The notes below the pieces were generated by a model. It was given only the letters and a program-made list of their open reading frames with translations, was not told where the DNA came from and did not search any database. A DNA stretch of 64,000 nt from Lepiota brunneoincarnata (Eukaryota; Basidiomycota; Agaricomycetes; Agaricales; Agaricaceae). The DNA is taken from contig JAEBUN010000014.1 of assembly GCA_023014365.1 (NCBI GenBank), positions 868,001 through 932,000 on the forward strand, given 5' to 3'. Positions 33,091-43,529 of this stretch are shown here, piece after piece (the first letter of the stretch is position 1; each line of letters opens with the position of its first letter). The translations under genes were made by a program, and so were the position numbers.

Positions 33091-33520
33091 ACGCCAACGT
33101 CCATTACACATTTGTCTGAACGCCCCACGAGCTTAGGTGCCTTCCTGCGCCAACGACCTTTGAACCCCTCCACCGCGGTACGTCGTCCTAGACGACGTAG
33201 ATCCATCCATCACTTACACGAGCTCAGGTGTTCCCAAGGCTCTGGGAGCAAAGACAGCGTTGGGAACTTTGGCCCACCGTATCTGCACACATTTTATGCA
33301 ACGCCAGCCGATGAAAGCGTGTCACTCGAGTTCGGCCCAAGGGTGTGCCCCTTTTCGGCATCGGCCCGCACCTCTGTTGTTCACCTGCTCTAGTCCCACA
33401 GGCACTGCGACCCGGGTGTATGGCATGAACATTGTCAAAGACTCAAAAACGAACGCTTATCAGAATCTTGAATGTTTTGTTGACGATGTGAGCATCGATA
33501 GAGAAAGTGTAAGAAGAATA
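33091..33520 (+). pseudogene. Decayed secreted-protein-like fragment (copy 2)
   Basis: Homologous to 20870-21260. Pieces read VVLDDVDPSITYTSSG, then GSGSKDSVGNFGPPYLHT, then VYGMNIVKDS, in different frames. This resembles agaricomycete secreted or single-pass proteins with a DDxDPxIxY opening. No continuous frame. Confidence 0.5.
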
Positions 33521-33779
33521 TACTCTACACACTATGTGTATGTGTATAAGGCATAACTAATGGAAAGGTCTCATCTCAGTCACTCGACGTATGGGCGAGT
33601 GCTGAGGAGGCTGTAATCGGCGTATATACCATATATATTTTAGTTATTGAGTACCGGTATAGAATATGCCAAAGAAATGGCACGAGGATGGCAAAAGTAT
33701 ACAATAACGGTGAATGTACGTTATCTACGAGCAAATAAATGTGCTAATCTACCGTGTGCCTCGGAAAAGAGTCTGTCCG

Positions 33780-34100
33780 TGAGCTTGTGTACATCCAACA
33801 GAAAGGCCATTCAAGGCTGCGGAGAACGATTTTACTCTATGCCAGAAGGAGGGGACAGACAATGCTCGCTGCTCGCAGGGCGTCCGAGGGCAGATTCGTT
33901 CCTAAAAGATAACCCAGGTGGCGGTCATGTGCACATCTTCTGGCCTAACGCAAAGACTTGAGGACGGAACCGCCGTTGCTTACATTTTGGTGTTGTCCAG
34001 CGTGGTGGTAAGATGAGATTCTGTAATCAATCTTGTGTCAAGGAAGCGAACAGGTGCCCACGAGCGCTTGTTTCCTGATCAATAAACACGTAGTGGTTCA
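33780..34100 (-). pseudogene. Relic of an NLR-2-type 5' end upstream of NLR-8
   Basis: 33840-34060 aligns with the NLR-2 5' exons and upstream region (17690-17910): shared GGGACAGA...ATGCTCGCTGC, GTGCACATCTTC, GGAACCxCCGTT and CTGTAATCxATC. No frame survives. The divergent NLR pair therefore existed here once and the minus-strand partner was lost. Confidence 0.6.
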
Positions 34101-34239
34101 TCATGGCCTCGTGCCTGACGAGAGAGACATTGTAACGGTTAACTCTACTCATATCAGTGTCCTTCAACCTCCCCGTTGGTAAGTAACTGAGGCATATCAT
34201 GAGCACCAGTACTCAGTTCTTGTAACTTCCTTCAAGTGC

Positions 34240-36747
34240 ATGATGCCCCATGCAACGTCGTTTAATTCGTCCGAAGCTTCGCGCTTCACCAGGGATGATA
34301 GCCATAGGGATATGCAGACGCGTACGTCTCCTGCTTGTACTAGCCCCGATTGCAGACTCTCGACGTTACTCTTTTCCTTAGTCTGGTCCAATCTCGCGGA
34401 ACATCGCTTCGGCGGCTACGAGTTCTACTCCAAAATACGTGATCCTCTACCTAGATGCCACCTCGGGACACGTGCCACTCTCCTCCGCAGAATTCAGGAC
34501 TGGTCTCAAGATCAATCAAGAGAAAAGCGACTATTGTGGCTACACGGGCCTGCTGGCGTCGGGAAATCGGCGATCTTGCAGACAATTGCAGAAGAAACCG
34601 ATCCAGAGCGCATGTTGGTCACATTATTCTTGTCCGGGTCCAAACCACGCCAGAATGCGAATGCGATCGACGGCGATGATGACGAGTCTATGCGGATACC
34701 GTTCAGAAATCAGGACGATCTCGCCGAGATAAGCGAGTATCCAACAAATCTCTCAACCATACCAAATCTTCTAAAGATTCCCTCCTATGATACCCCTACT
34801 GTTTTTCATGATCCCACCAAAGTGATACCCACCATCGCACATCAGCTCGCAGAAACCCATACCTCATACCGGGCATATCTCATGAGGACATTCATCCGCG
34901 ACCCCCAAAAAAGCATCGCCGAACAGTTCCATGGATTCATCGTCGAACCAATAGCAAATAGGGGCTTGCTGAATGAGGGGGTAGCAGATTCCCTGATCAT
35001 CTTGGATGCGCTTGATGAGCTCAAAGACGAGGAGGCACAAACTACTATCGTTCGCCTCATCACCAAATTCGTCATCGATTTCCCTCTTGTTCCCCTTATT
35101 TGGCTCATATCAAGTCGACCTGAAGGACACATTACGAATGCCTTCTCATCTCCTGACATAGAATTCGTTTTATTGTCGCTGCCCGTAACGATTGACGATG
35201 ATGTGAGTCGTGAGGATGTGCGGCTGTATCTTAAAGATGGCTTTGAAGCGATCCGGAAGCAATATCAACCCCACCGGTCCAATCCTTTCCAAAGGAGGCG
35301 AAAGTACAGTAGTGGTCGAGGGCACGACGCAATGTTCGACGTCAGTGATGGATCTCAGTGGCCATCGGAAGTTGAATTCAACAAAATCGCTGACGCAGTG
35401 TCGGGCTGGTTTATGTGTGCCGACCTTTTCCTTCGGTTCACTCGTGATCCAAAGGTTAAGGACCCACAATTACAACTCAAGATCATTGTCTCCCAGGTTG
35501 ATAATCCGATGCTCGCTGGCGTTGGAACCAATCCTTTCAACACGTTGGACCTGCTTTATCAACAAATACTTTCCAAGATCCCAAAACACTCAATTCCCAT
35601 CGTTCAGCACCTGTTGGGCCATCTTCTCCTCCGTGAACGCTTTTTTTCTAGAAACTTGCCTTTGTTTGGTTACTCTCTTGCCTCCGCGTGCAACATTCTC
35701 GGTTACAAACGAGAGGACGTTCGCTTTGCGCTACAAAAGCTTCCCTCAGTTCTTTATATCCCACCCCCCGAACTTGACCACAAGGAAAACATTCGATTTC
35801 TTCACGCAACGTTTTCTAGCTTTCTCCTTGATCAGAGACGATCAGGGATCTATGCAATTGACCTCAAAAAGATCCATCTATATATCTGGAAACGCTATTC
35901 GCAGATCATACAGGAGGTCAGCAATAACCTAGATCCAAGTATGTCCCTTCATTTCCAGAATGAAAATGGTTGGTTTGCTTACAGTCTCAGAGCTTCGCAT
36001 GGCGCCCGAACTGGCCATTGACCTGTCATGGCCACTTGTCGGTTCCAGGCATGAGAAACGGATATTTGCAGCTGGCCTACTACATGAAGCTCAATTCCAC
36101 TGGGCCCACTTCTTGATACCTCGTTGCCCTTGCGATGTCGCCTTTCCCATCCCGGCTCTTGTTTCCGGAGATGCGATCTCGATTCAGGAACGCTTGGAGA
36201 TGCTTCGGACGGTGAATTTCAAGCAGTTGGTCACCGGCTATCTTGTCGACGGCTCTGAACACTTCGGACCATTCTTCAGGTTTCTCTTCGAGCTTTGGGT
36301 GGTACGTGTGGTCCTCTGACAAGTTCTGGAAAACACTGACAAAACTAGCATTTTCGCACGTTGACGAAGGAATATGGGTTCATCCGTGAAACACGACTTG
36401 GGGCCCTCTCCATGGAACTCATCGACACTAAAACACTGAACACAAAAGATCAAGCGATCTGTGTGGAGGAAACATTACAATTACAGGAAGGTGCAACAAA
36501 GGTATATATCTTGTGGCTGTCGCTGTAACTTTACTCACACTGTTTCGTTCGACCTAAGGCTAGTCCCTTTTGGCGCACGCGCGAGGTGCCGATGAGGGCA
36601 TTGGTTCAAGAAGTCGGATCATTGCAGGTCAGCAGAGCACAGACTGTGGTGTTGGTATGTGGGATGAAGGCCTCTCAGATGGGCGCACTGGTTGCTCATC
36701 ATCACGGCAGTCATGCCCTTGTTTATTATTACCTTCCCCTCCGCTAA
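34240..36747 (+). CDS. NACHT NLR-8
   Basis: Exons 34240-35938, 35991-36301, 36349-36501, 36559-36747 give 783 residues; introns are 52, 47 and 57 nt, all GT-AG. A-type N-terminus (MMPHATSFNSSEAS). NACHT: GPAGVGKS, LIILDALDEL, WLISSRPEG, NIRFLHATFSSFLL. The C-terminal domain ends LVYYYLPLR. The acidic linker (GDDDESMRIPFRNQDDL) follows SGSKPRQN. Positions 35087-35299 are identical to 44413-44625 of NLR-10, while flanking parts differ, which points to gene conversion. No N-terminal effector domain is visible. It is one of the cleanest gene models in the array. Confidence 0.87.
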
Positions 36748-37209
36748 GCAGTCAAGTACTTAGTTTTGTACTGTGCTGTCATGCCAAAACTGTGTTTGTT
36801 GGCTTCGATGAAACTAATCCTTCTGAGCCGATACAATAATGATGCTACGCTGCTCTGATTAACGAGATATGTAGTCACGTAATATATATGACTGTGCTGG
36901 GTCGAGCAGGGAACAGCAACGATGGGAATCTGCGAGGCATCAGCCATGTGGTAAGAGCTCCTTTGGGGCTAACATCAATAATGTTGGTGCTCTTATTGTA
37001 TGCGTGGGGCGCTTTCAAGTTGATTCACGCATATGCGCGTAATGCAATAGGGTGGCATGTAACAGGAATATAACAAATCAAACTAGGAGATTCCACAACC
37101 AATACTTTGGCTAGACAGTCACAGAGATACAGAGATATTTGAAACACTACAGGCATGATAGTAGATAGAGGAGGGTAGCGAAGATCAGTAACATCAGGAG
37201 AGTCATTAA
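36748..37209. other. Spacer right of NLR-8
   Basis: Early part shares the NLR 3' flank (CTGATCC-like and GAGCCGATA blocks near 36820, also near 30360 and 43160). No gene seen. Confidence 0.4.
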
Positions 37210-37602
37210 CTAGGCTCTGCAGCACTTGTAGTTGTTCCCTCCAGGACAGGAGCCTAAGGATAGCAACAGTTCTATCATCAACATAATGGCAGCTACGAAT
37301 CGGCATGGCTTACCAGAGATAAAATTACCACAGGGGTTTGAGGTCCAGGTACAGAAGGAACTACCGCCGCAGGGATTCTCTCTTACGGATGGCCCCAGCC
37401 CAATGACGCAGCACTTTACGTTGTTGGGATCGAAAGGGCAGGCACCGTTGGTGGTTGCGCCTCTATAGGAGGCACAGGTCGAAGTAGAAACACAGATACC
37501 ATCTGTCCTCCATACGCCGGTTGCCGCGCTGCCTGTGCAACGGCCATTGAGTGCGGCAATGGTGGCAAGTGGGAAGAGTGAAAGGATATACAATGGGAGC
37601 AT
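37210..37602 (-). CDS. Small secreted cysteine-rich protein
   Basis: Minus-strand exons 37602-37314 and 37253-37210 (60-nt GT-AG intron) give 110 residues. The N-terminal 16-18 residues (MLPLYILSLFPLATIAA) form a signal peptide. The rest has about twelve cysteines in a pattern LNGRC...GICVST...KCC...PCGG...FCTW...SCPGGNNYKCC, a disulfide-rich fold known from fungal secreted proteins and as a module attached to cell-wall hydrolases. No catalytic domain is attached. The upstream ATG at 37656 would hide the signal peptide, so the ATG at 37602 is preferred. Likely extracellular; the role is unknown. Confidence 0.8.
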   Translation of the reverse strand: MLPLYILSLFPLATIAALNGRCTGSAATGVWRTDGICVSTSTCASYRGATTNGACPFDPNNVKCCVIGLGPSVRENPCGGSSFCTWTSNPCGNFISGKPCRFVAAIMLMIELLLSLGSCPGGNNYKCCRA

Positions 37603-39457
37603 TGTGGTAGATGTAGAGACGCAACCGGTGTCAGGGAGAATGATAATGGGTTTCAAAGGCGAACTAGATTCTGATATTAAGAGGACAGCTCTGCGACTTA
37701 AATATCTATCCAGGAATCACTGGTACATGTCAAGGTTATGGCGTACCTTGATGGTATTGGTGGAGGTGAAGTGGGATAGGGGTAAGAGTGGTGATTGTGT
37801 GTATCAGGAGTGTCCCTTGATGGACGAATTTTCTATTTTAGGCCGAGGTATGTAAATCGAATGTCACCCAGCCCCTCCAACGGAGGTGGAGCTCAAACAA
37901 CACGGAAACTCTGAGGATTAAGCACGGCTGTATTGCCCCACCTGCATGAGACACTTGCCCAGTTTGAGGGAAACTTACCTGGGGATGTCAGATCCCGACG
38001 TGATTTGAAGTTTTGGAGAAGTGTCCCAATCAGTGAGATTGCAGGTGACTTGAATCCTGGCTTAATTTCCGATGAAGTCGTGTACCCTACTATTATACTC
38101 ACGTTTCCAGTTTGTAGTCCCAGTCTCAAGTTTCTCTCTTCTTATCTCCCAACGAGGTTGACCCTAAACTCATCTTTGTTTCGTAGCTATGGAATCATTT
38201 TGTACCCATATTCCATCCACACTGCCTGTTCAGTTGAATGTTCACAGTACTTACAGGAGCCGTAACGAGAGAGCTTAAATGCAGTACGTTTTGTGACATG
38301 GGCGCGAGGCAGACAGCGAGCTCGGTAGCAGTGCGGCTGGAAGCCCACAAAGATAATTACGGGGGGATACATAACACATTTCAATGCGTGAACAGACGAA
38401 GAAGGGGATAGGTTCCAGGATACAGGAAACTCTCGCCAGATACACCCTAGATGTATGTCACTATTTGCTGTACCCTTCCGCATACGACATACTCGGAACA
38501 AGGGTAGGGTAAACAGCAAAGTAAACCCGAGAGACCTTCAAGATATCGAAACTGCAACCCCTCGACAATCTGGATGAAAATCTGTCGGATTTGTTGTGGA
38601 GTTGGCTCCAACACAGGTCATATCTGCATTGGATATTAGCTGAGAAACGTCAGGGATGATATGTGGTGGCGCTGGCAGGTGACCTGCTTGAATGCAACAC
38701 CGCCGCTAACCAGTGAACGACAAGATCTATATCATAGTAGATCCGGGGGAGGCCGAGTAGATGGTGGTCAGATATGACTGCGGGAGGGTCTATCAAAACC
38801 GTTTATAAGAAGAATCGGATGGAAGTGAGCTTGAACACATTGGGAGGATGATGGCTGAGAAGCTCAGACAGGGGAGGAACTATCGAGGGTTCCGGTGCCA
38901 TCTAAGCCCTGTTCATATTCGAATCAATGTTATATGTTATGATTGTGATACCCATAGCACGAGCAAAGGTAGGAGATGAAAGAACAGAGAAAATAAGCGG
39001 AAACGAAGTAAACAGGAGTATGTCGTCGTGTGTAGAAAGCAGGTTACATTGAGTACGAGGGGCGTGAGTCTGCGCTTGTTTTTCGGCGTTACGAGAAGTC
39101 AGGAAACTACGCACGCCCATTGAACAAGGGAAACATTTATGTTATAGTCGAACAAAAAATAGCGTACTGGTGGCACAACTTACTTACAGAGCACTGGCCT
39201 CCTATGTGTCTACACCGTGCAACAAAACAACAGATATAGCGGAAGGACCCGTGAGTGAGGATAGCTGGACCTGCTTTCCTCCGTCAATTGCGTCCTGCCG
39301 CTTTCCCCCCTAGTTTCTTGTTTACGTTGCGCCACTTTGATCTTTGTAGCCTCTTTCCCCGAAATGTTGTTCATGATAGTGCGTTCAGGGAGCCGGGTCA
39401 TCGTTCCCAGGTCTCTCGCACCATCAGCTGCGTCCACAGCTGGGCGCTACGGGGAAC
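37603..39457. other. Long stretch without a recognised gene
   Basis: No family, splice-consistent frame or repeat copy was recognised in this 1.85-kb stretch. It separates NLR-8 from the NLR-9 block. From about 39440 the sequence matches the PRR upstream region. Confidence 0.35.
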
Positions 39458-39920
39458 ATGACTTCGGATCCTCGAAACGAGCAGGTCTCTATAGAACCTT
39501 TCGAACACATGCTATTCTCAGATAGAGTGAGGCAACAGAGACGGGAATACACACATGGCGGAGATGATCATGTTTCGCCTGACCCCTATGATATCATCTG
39601 CTTTGTTATGTGGTCTCTTCTTTAGAGCTAACACTCTGCAGCTGTCAACATATCCACCTCCCTCACCTGCCCAACAGCTTTCATTCTCCCCCCCACTGAT
39701 CCCTCCATTACCGTCCCTTTCATCCCTTCTCCGACTGTCCTATTCACCTCCTCCCCTCCTGACCCCTTTACCTCGTTACAGACCGCGTCACCCATATGTT
39801 CAGCGACGATGTCATCCATTGTCACCTGATCTCTCACCGCCGCCCCATCCGTCTACGAACCCTGCGCCCTCCTCAGTACTTATTCGCTCCCCACTGCCGA
39901 AGACGATGACGATATGACCC
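39458..39920 (+). pseudogene. Proline-rich protein PRR-3, degenerate
   Basis: Exon 1 begins MTSDPRNEQVSIEPFEHML, as in the PRR family. The usual GTATGT donor is altered (TTTGTTATGTGG). Exon 2 after CTCTGCAG (about 39642) is proline-rich (YPPPSPAQQLSFSPP), but the SLFEPRA segment is frameshifted near 39860, so the acidic C-terminus is lost. Confidence 0.6.
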
Positions 39921-40558
39921 TCTTCATACCCCCTTTTGATGTTGCCTCACCCGCTACTATCACCAGTGGCCCAGCGCGTTTCCTCAAAAGATACTCTGTT
40001 CCGCTGAGGTTCGGAATTTGTGTCTCCAATAGACGAAGATTGATAACCTGTCGCCTGGCCTTGTTCATCACCGATTACACTGGACGAAGGCGTTCATGTC
40101 TTCGATTTCCGTTGGTCATTAGCTGGCCCTCGGCGTGTTCCCACTGGCAACTGGATTGTTCCCTGCACATGCTCCAAGTAGGCATTCAGGGATCCAGAAC
40201 AATGCTCTGAAAGGCTGTCTGCTCACCAGACATGTATTACCTGTGTTTACCAGCAGGAGCCCCCGAATTTAATACCGCCTCCCATGGACACAGAACAATC
40301 ACCAGAATAACTCTTCGGTAGGTGCCAAATTAATGCTGTGATGATAATCAGTCAGTGGGGTTTGATCGATTGTGTTATAACTGCTTTTTTGTCAAAGAGC
40401 GCGCTGGTGACGATCACCCTCAAACTCGAAGGTTCTGTTGCTAGATGCAACAGCACGGCGATGACTCGTGCTCATGTCAGTGTCCTTCAACTTCTCCGTT
40501 GGTAAGTAATTGAAGCACACCATAACCACCGGTCATTACCACTCTCTTCAAGTGGGTG
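39921..40558 (+). repeat. PRR-flank repeat and NLR-9 upstream region
   Basis: 39960-40270 matches 51580-51860 and parts of 25540-25700 (landmarks AAAAGATACTCTGTTCCG, GACGAAGATTGA, GGCAACTGGATTGTTCCCTGCAC). 40470-40558 is the conserved NLR 5' block. Confidence 0.6.
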
Positions 40559-42638
40559 ATGCCCACTGCAACCTCGTTTAATTCGTCCGAAGCTTCGCAC
40601 AGCATCCGGGATGATGGTGATTGGCAGACGCGTACGTCTCCTTGTACTAGCGCTGACTGTAGAATCTCGACTTTACTCTCTTCCCTAGTCCTGTCTCATC
40701 TCCCAGAACATTGCTTCAATGGTTGCGAATTCCACTCCGAAATACGCGATCCCCCACCCAGATGCCACCCCGGGACACGTACCGCTCTCCTCCACAGCAT
40801 TCGGGACTGGTCTCAAGATGAATCAAGGGAGAAGCGATTACTATGGTTTCATGGACCCGCTGGTGTGGGGAAGTCGGCGATCTTGCAGACAACTGCAGAA
40901 GAAACCGATCCGGAGCGTATATTGGTCACCTTATTCTTGTCCGGGTCAAAGCCACGCCCGAATGCGACCAGGGCCACGACAGTGAAACCCGCTATAAAGC
41001 CATGGGACGATGCTGACGAGCCGATATGGGGACTGTCCAGGAATCAAGTCCATTCTGCCGAGATAAGGGGCGAGTATAAAGCAAATGGCTCAAAACTAAC
41101 GAGTCCTACCGAACTCATCCCTCAAGCTACCCCCATGGTTTTCCATGATCCCAACAAAGTGATACCCACCATTGCATGTCAGCTCGCAAGAATGCATGAG
41201 CCTTACCGGGCATATCTCACCGGGACATTTGCCCGTGACCCCTCGCTTCCTCGACAAAGCATTGCCAGACAATTCAATGAATTCATCATTGAACCAATAG
41301 GAAATAGGGACTTGTTGAGTGGGGTAGAAGATGCCCTGGTTATCTTGGATGCACTTGACAAGCTTGAAGGCGAGGAGGCACAAACTACTATCATTCATCT
41401 CATCACCAAATTCGTCATCGATTTCCTTCTTGTTCCCCTTATTTGGCTCATATCAAGTAGACCTGAAGGACACATTACGGCTGCCTTCTCAATCCCTGAT
41501 ATTGAACTCATCTTATTGTCGCTACCGGTGCCAATTGACGACGATGTGAGTCGCGAGGATGTCCGGCTGTATCTCAAAGACGGCTTTGAAGCAATTCTGA
41601 AGCAATATCAACTCGATGGGGCCAATTCCCAAAGGAAGGGAAGATATAGTGGTGGTCGTGGGTACGACACAATGTTCGATGCCAATGATAAATCTCAATG
41701 GCCACCCGAAGCTGAATTCAACAAAATCGCTGACGCAGTGTCGGGCTGGTTTATGTGTGTCGAGCTTTTCCTTCGGTTCACTCGCGATCCGAAGGTTAAG
41801 AACCCACGATCACAAGTCGAGATCATCGTGTCTCGGGTTGACGATCCAACACTTGCTGGCTTTGGAAATAGCCCTTTCAACACACTGGACCAACTCTATC
41901 ACCAAATACTTCCCAAGATCACGAGGCCTTCAATTCCAATCGTTCAGCACCTGCTGGGCCATCTTCTCCTTTGCGAGGCCTTTGTTTCTAGGAATTTGTC
42001 TTTATTTGGCTACTCCCTAGCCTCCGTTTCCAACATATTCGGTTATAAACGGGAGGACGTTCGTTCTGCACTACAAAAGCTTCCCTCGGTTCTTTATATC
42101 CCACCTCCCGGGCTTGACCACAAGGAAAACATTCGATTTTTTCACACTACTTTTTCTAGCTTTCTTCTGGATCAAAGACGATCGGGGAGCTATGCCATTG
42201 ACCTCAATAAGATACATGCACATATCTGGAAATGCTATTCGCGGATTATCCAACAGGTCAACAATAACGTAGACCCAAGTACGTCTCTCCATTTCCAGAA
42301 TAAAAATGGTTGGCTTGCTTACTGTCTTAGAACTTCGCATGGCGCCCCAGCTGGCAATTGATTTGTCATGGCCACTTATCGGTTTCAAGCATGAGAAACG
42401 TATCTTTGCAGCGGGCCTACTACACGAAGCACAATTCCACTGGGCCTACCCCCTGATACCCCGTTGCCCTTGTAGTGTTGCCTTTACTAACCCGGCTCTT
42501 GATGTCGGAGATGTGATCTCGGATCGGGAACGCCTGGAGATGCTTCAGACTGTGAATTTCAAGCAGTTGATCAGTGGATATTTTACGGATGGCTCTGATC
42601 ACTTTAGACCATTTTTCAGGTCCCCCCAGAACCTTTAG
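40559..42638 (+). CDS. NACHT NLR-9, C-terminally truncated
   Basis: Exons 40559-42278 and 42331-42638 give 675 residues. The first of the paired ATGs is GTG, so ATG at 40559 is used. The NACHT exon is fully open with GPAGVGKS. The Walker B region reads LVILDALDKLEGEE where all paralogs have DEL or DEI, so the acidic residue after the second Asp is lysine. Exon 2 ends in TAG in place of TGG; exon 3 (about 42692-42765) is broken by a deletion (CCCGTCGACTGA), and the exon 4 acceptor is changed, although exon 4-like sequence persists to about 43080. The product would lack half of the C-terminal domain. It may be an early pseudogene or a truncated, ATPase-weak form. Confidence 0.7.
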
Positions 42639-43405
42639 ATAGTACGCGTAGCCCTCTGACAAGTTTCAACAAACGAACTGACAAACCTAGCAATTCCCTA
42701 CATTGATGAAGGAATATGGATTCATCAGGGGAACACGGCTAGGATGGCTCTCCATGAAACCCGTCGACTGAACACCAAGGATCAAGCGATCTGTGTTGAG
42801 GAAACGCTGCGATTCCAGGAAGATGGAACAAAGGTATATGACTTGTAGCTGTCATTGTTGCTTTACTTACTCCGTTTCATTCAGCCCAGTGCTAGTCCCT
42901 TATGGCACACGCGCGAGATGTCAATGAGGGCATTAGTTGAAGAAGTCGGATCATTGCAGGTCAGTAGACCACAGACTATGGTGTTGGTATGTGGGACGAA
43001 GGCCTCTCAGATGGGGGCCCTGGTTGCGCATCATCAAGGCAGTCATCCCTTTGTTTATTATTACCTTCCCCTCAATCAAGCATGCAAGCAGTTATTCGAC
43101 GCAGTTTTCCGCACCGTCCCACCAGGCCAACTGTATTTGTCGGCTCCTGTGAAAACTGATCCTTCTGAGCCAATATGATAATAATGCTACTTCTGATTCC
43201 ATGTGGGCTTGGTATTGACTCCTGTGTCAGCGAGTTCAATCAGGTAATAGCCGCGTATGATGCGACCAAAGAGGAGAGATTGGAAGCGCTCAACTGCGAA
43301 CAGGCGGATGTGGAGGGCCGTTTGCAGGACACTCCGATGAGGGTCTGTAATCGATCCCGTATCAAGGAAACAAACAATTTGCCCGCAAGCATCCGGGATT
43401 GATAA
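42639..43405. other. Decayed NLR-9 exons 3-4 and spacer
   Basis: Holds the broken exons 3 and 4 of NLR-9 to about 43090, then NLR 3' flank, then from about 43320 the conserved NLR upstream block. Confidence 0.55.
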
Positions 43406-43413
43406 TTACGTAA
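43406..43413. promoter_or_regulatory. TTACGTAA palindrome upstream of NLR-10
   Basis: 117 bp before the NLR-10 ATG, inside GATAATTACGTAATGATTCC, the same context as upstream of NLR-3, NLR-4 and NLR-11. Confidence 0.4.
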
Positions 43414-43529
43414 TGATTCCCTCGTGCCCAACTAAACATTGTACAGTGCTGTACAGTATATACTGTACTCCGTTCATGTGAGCATCCTTCAACTTCATAG
43501 CTGACTGAGGCGAGCCTCAAGCCTCAGTT

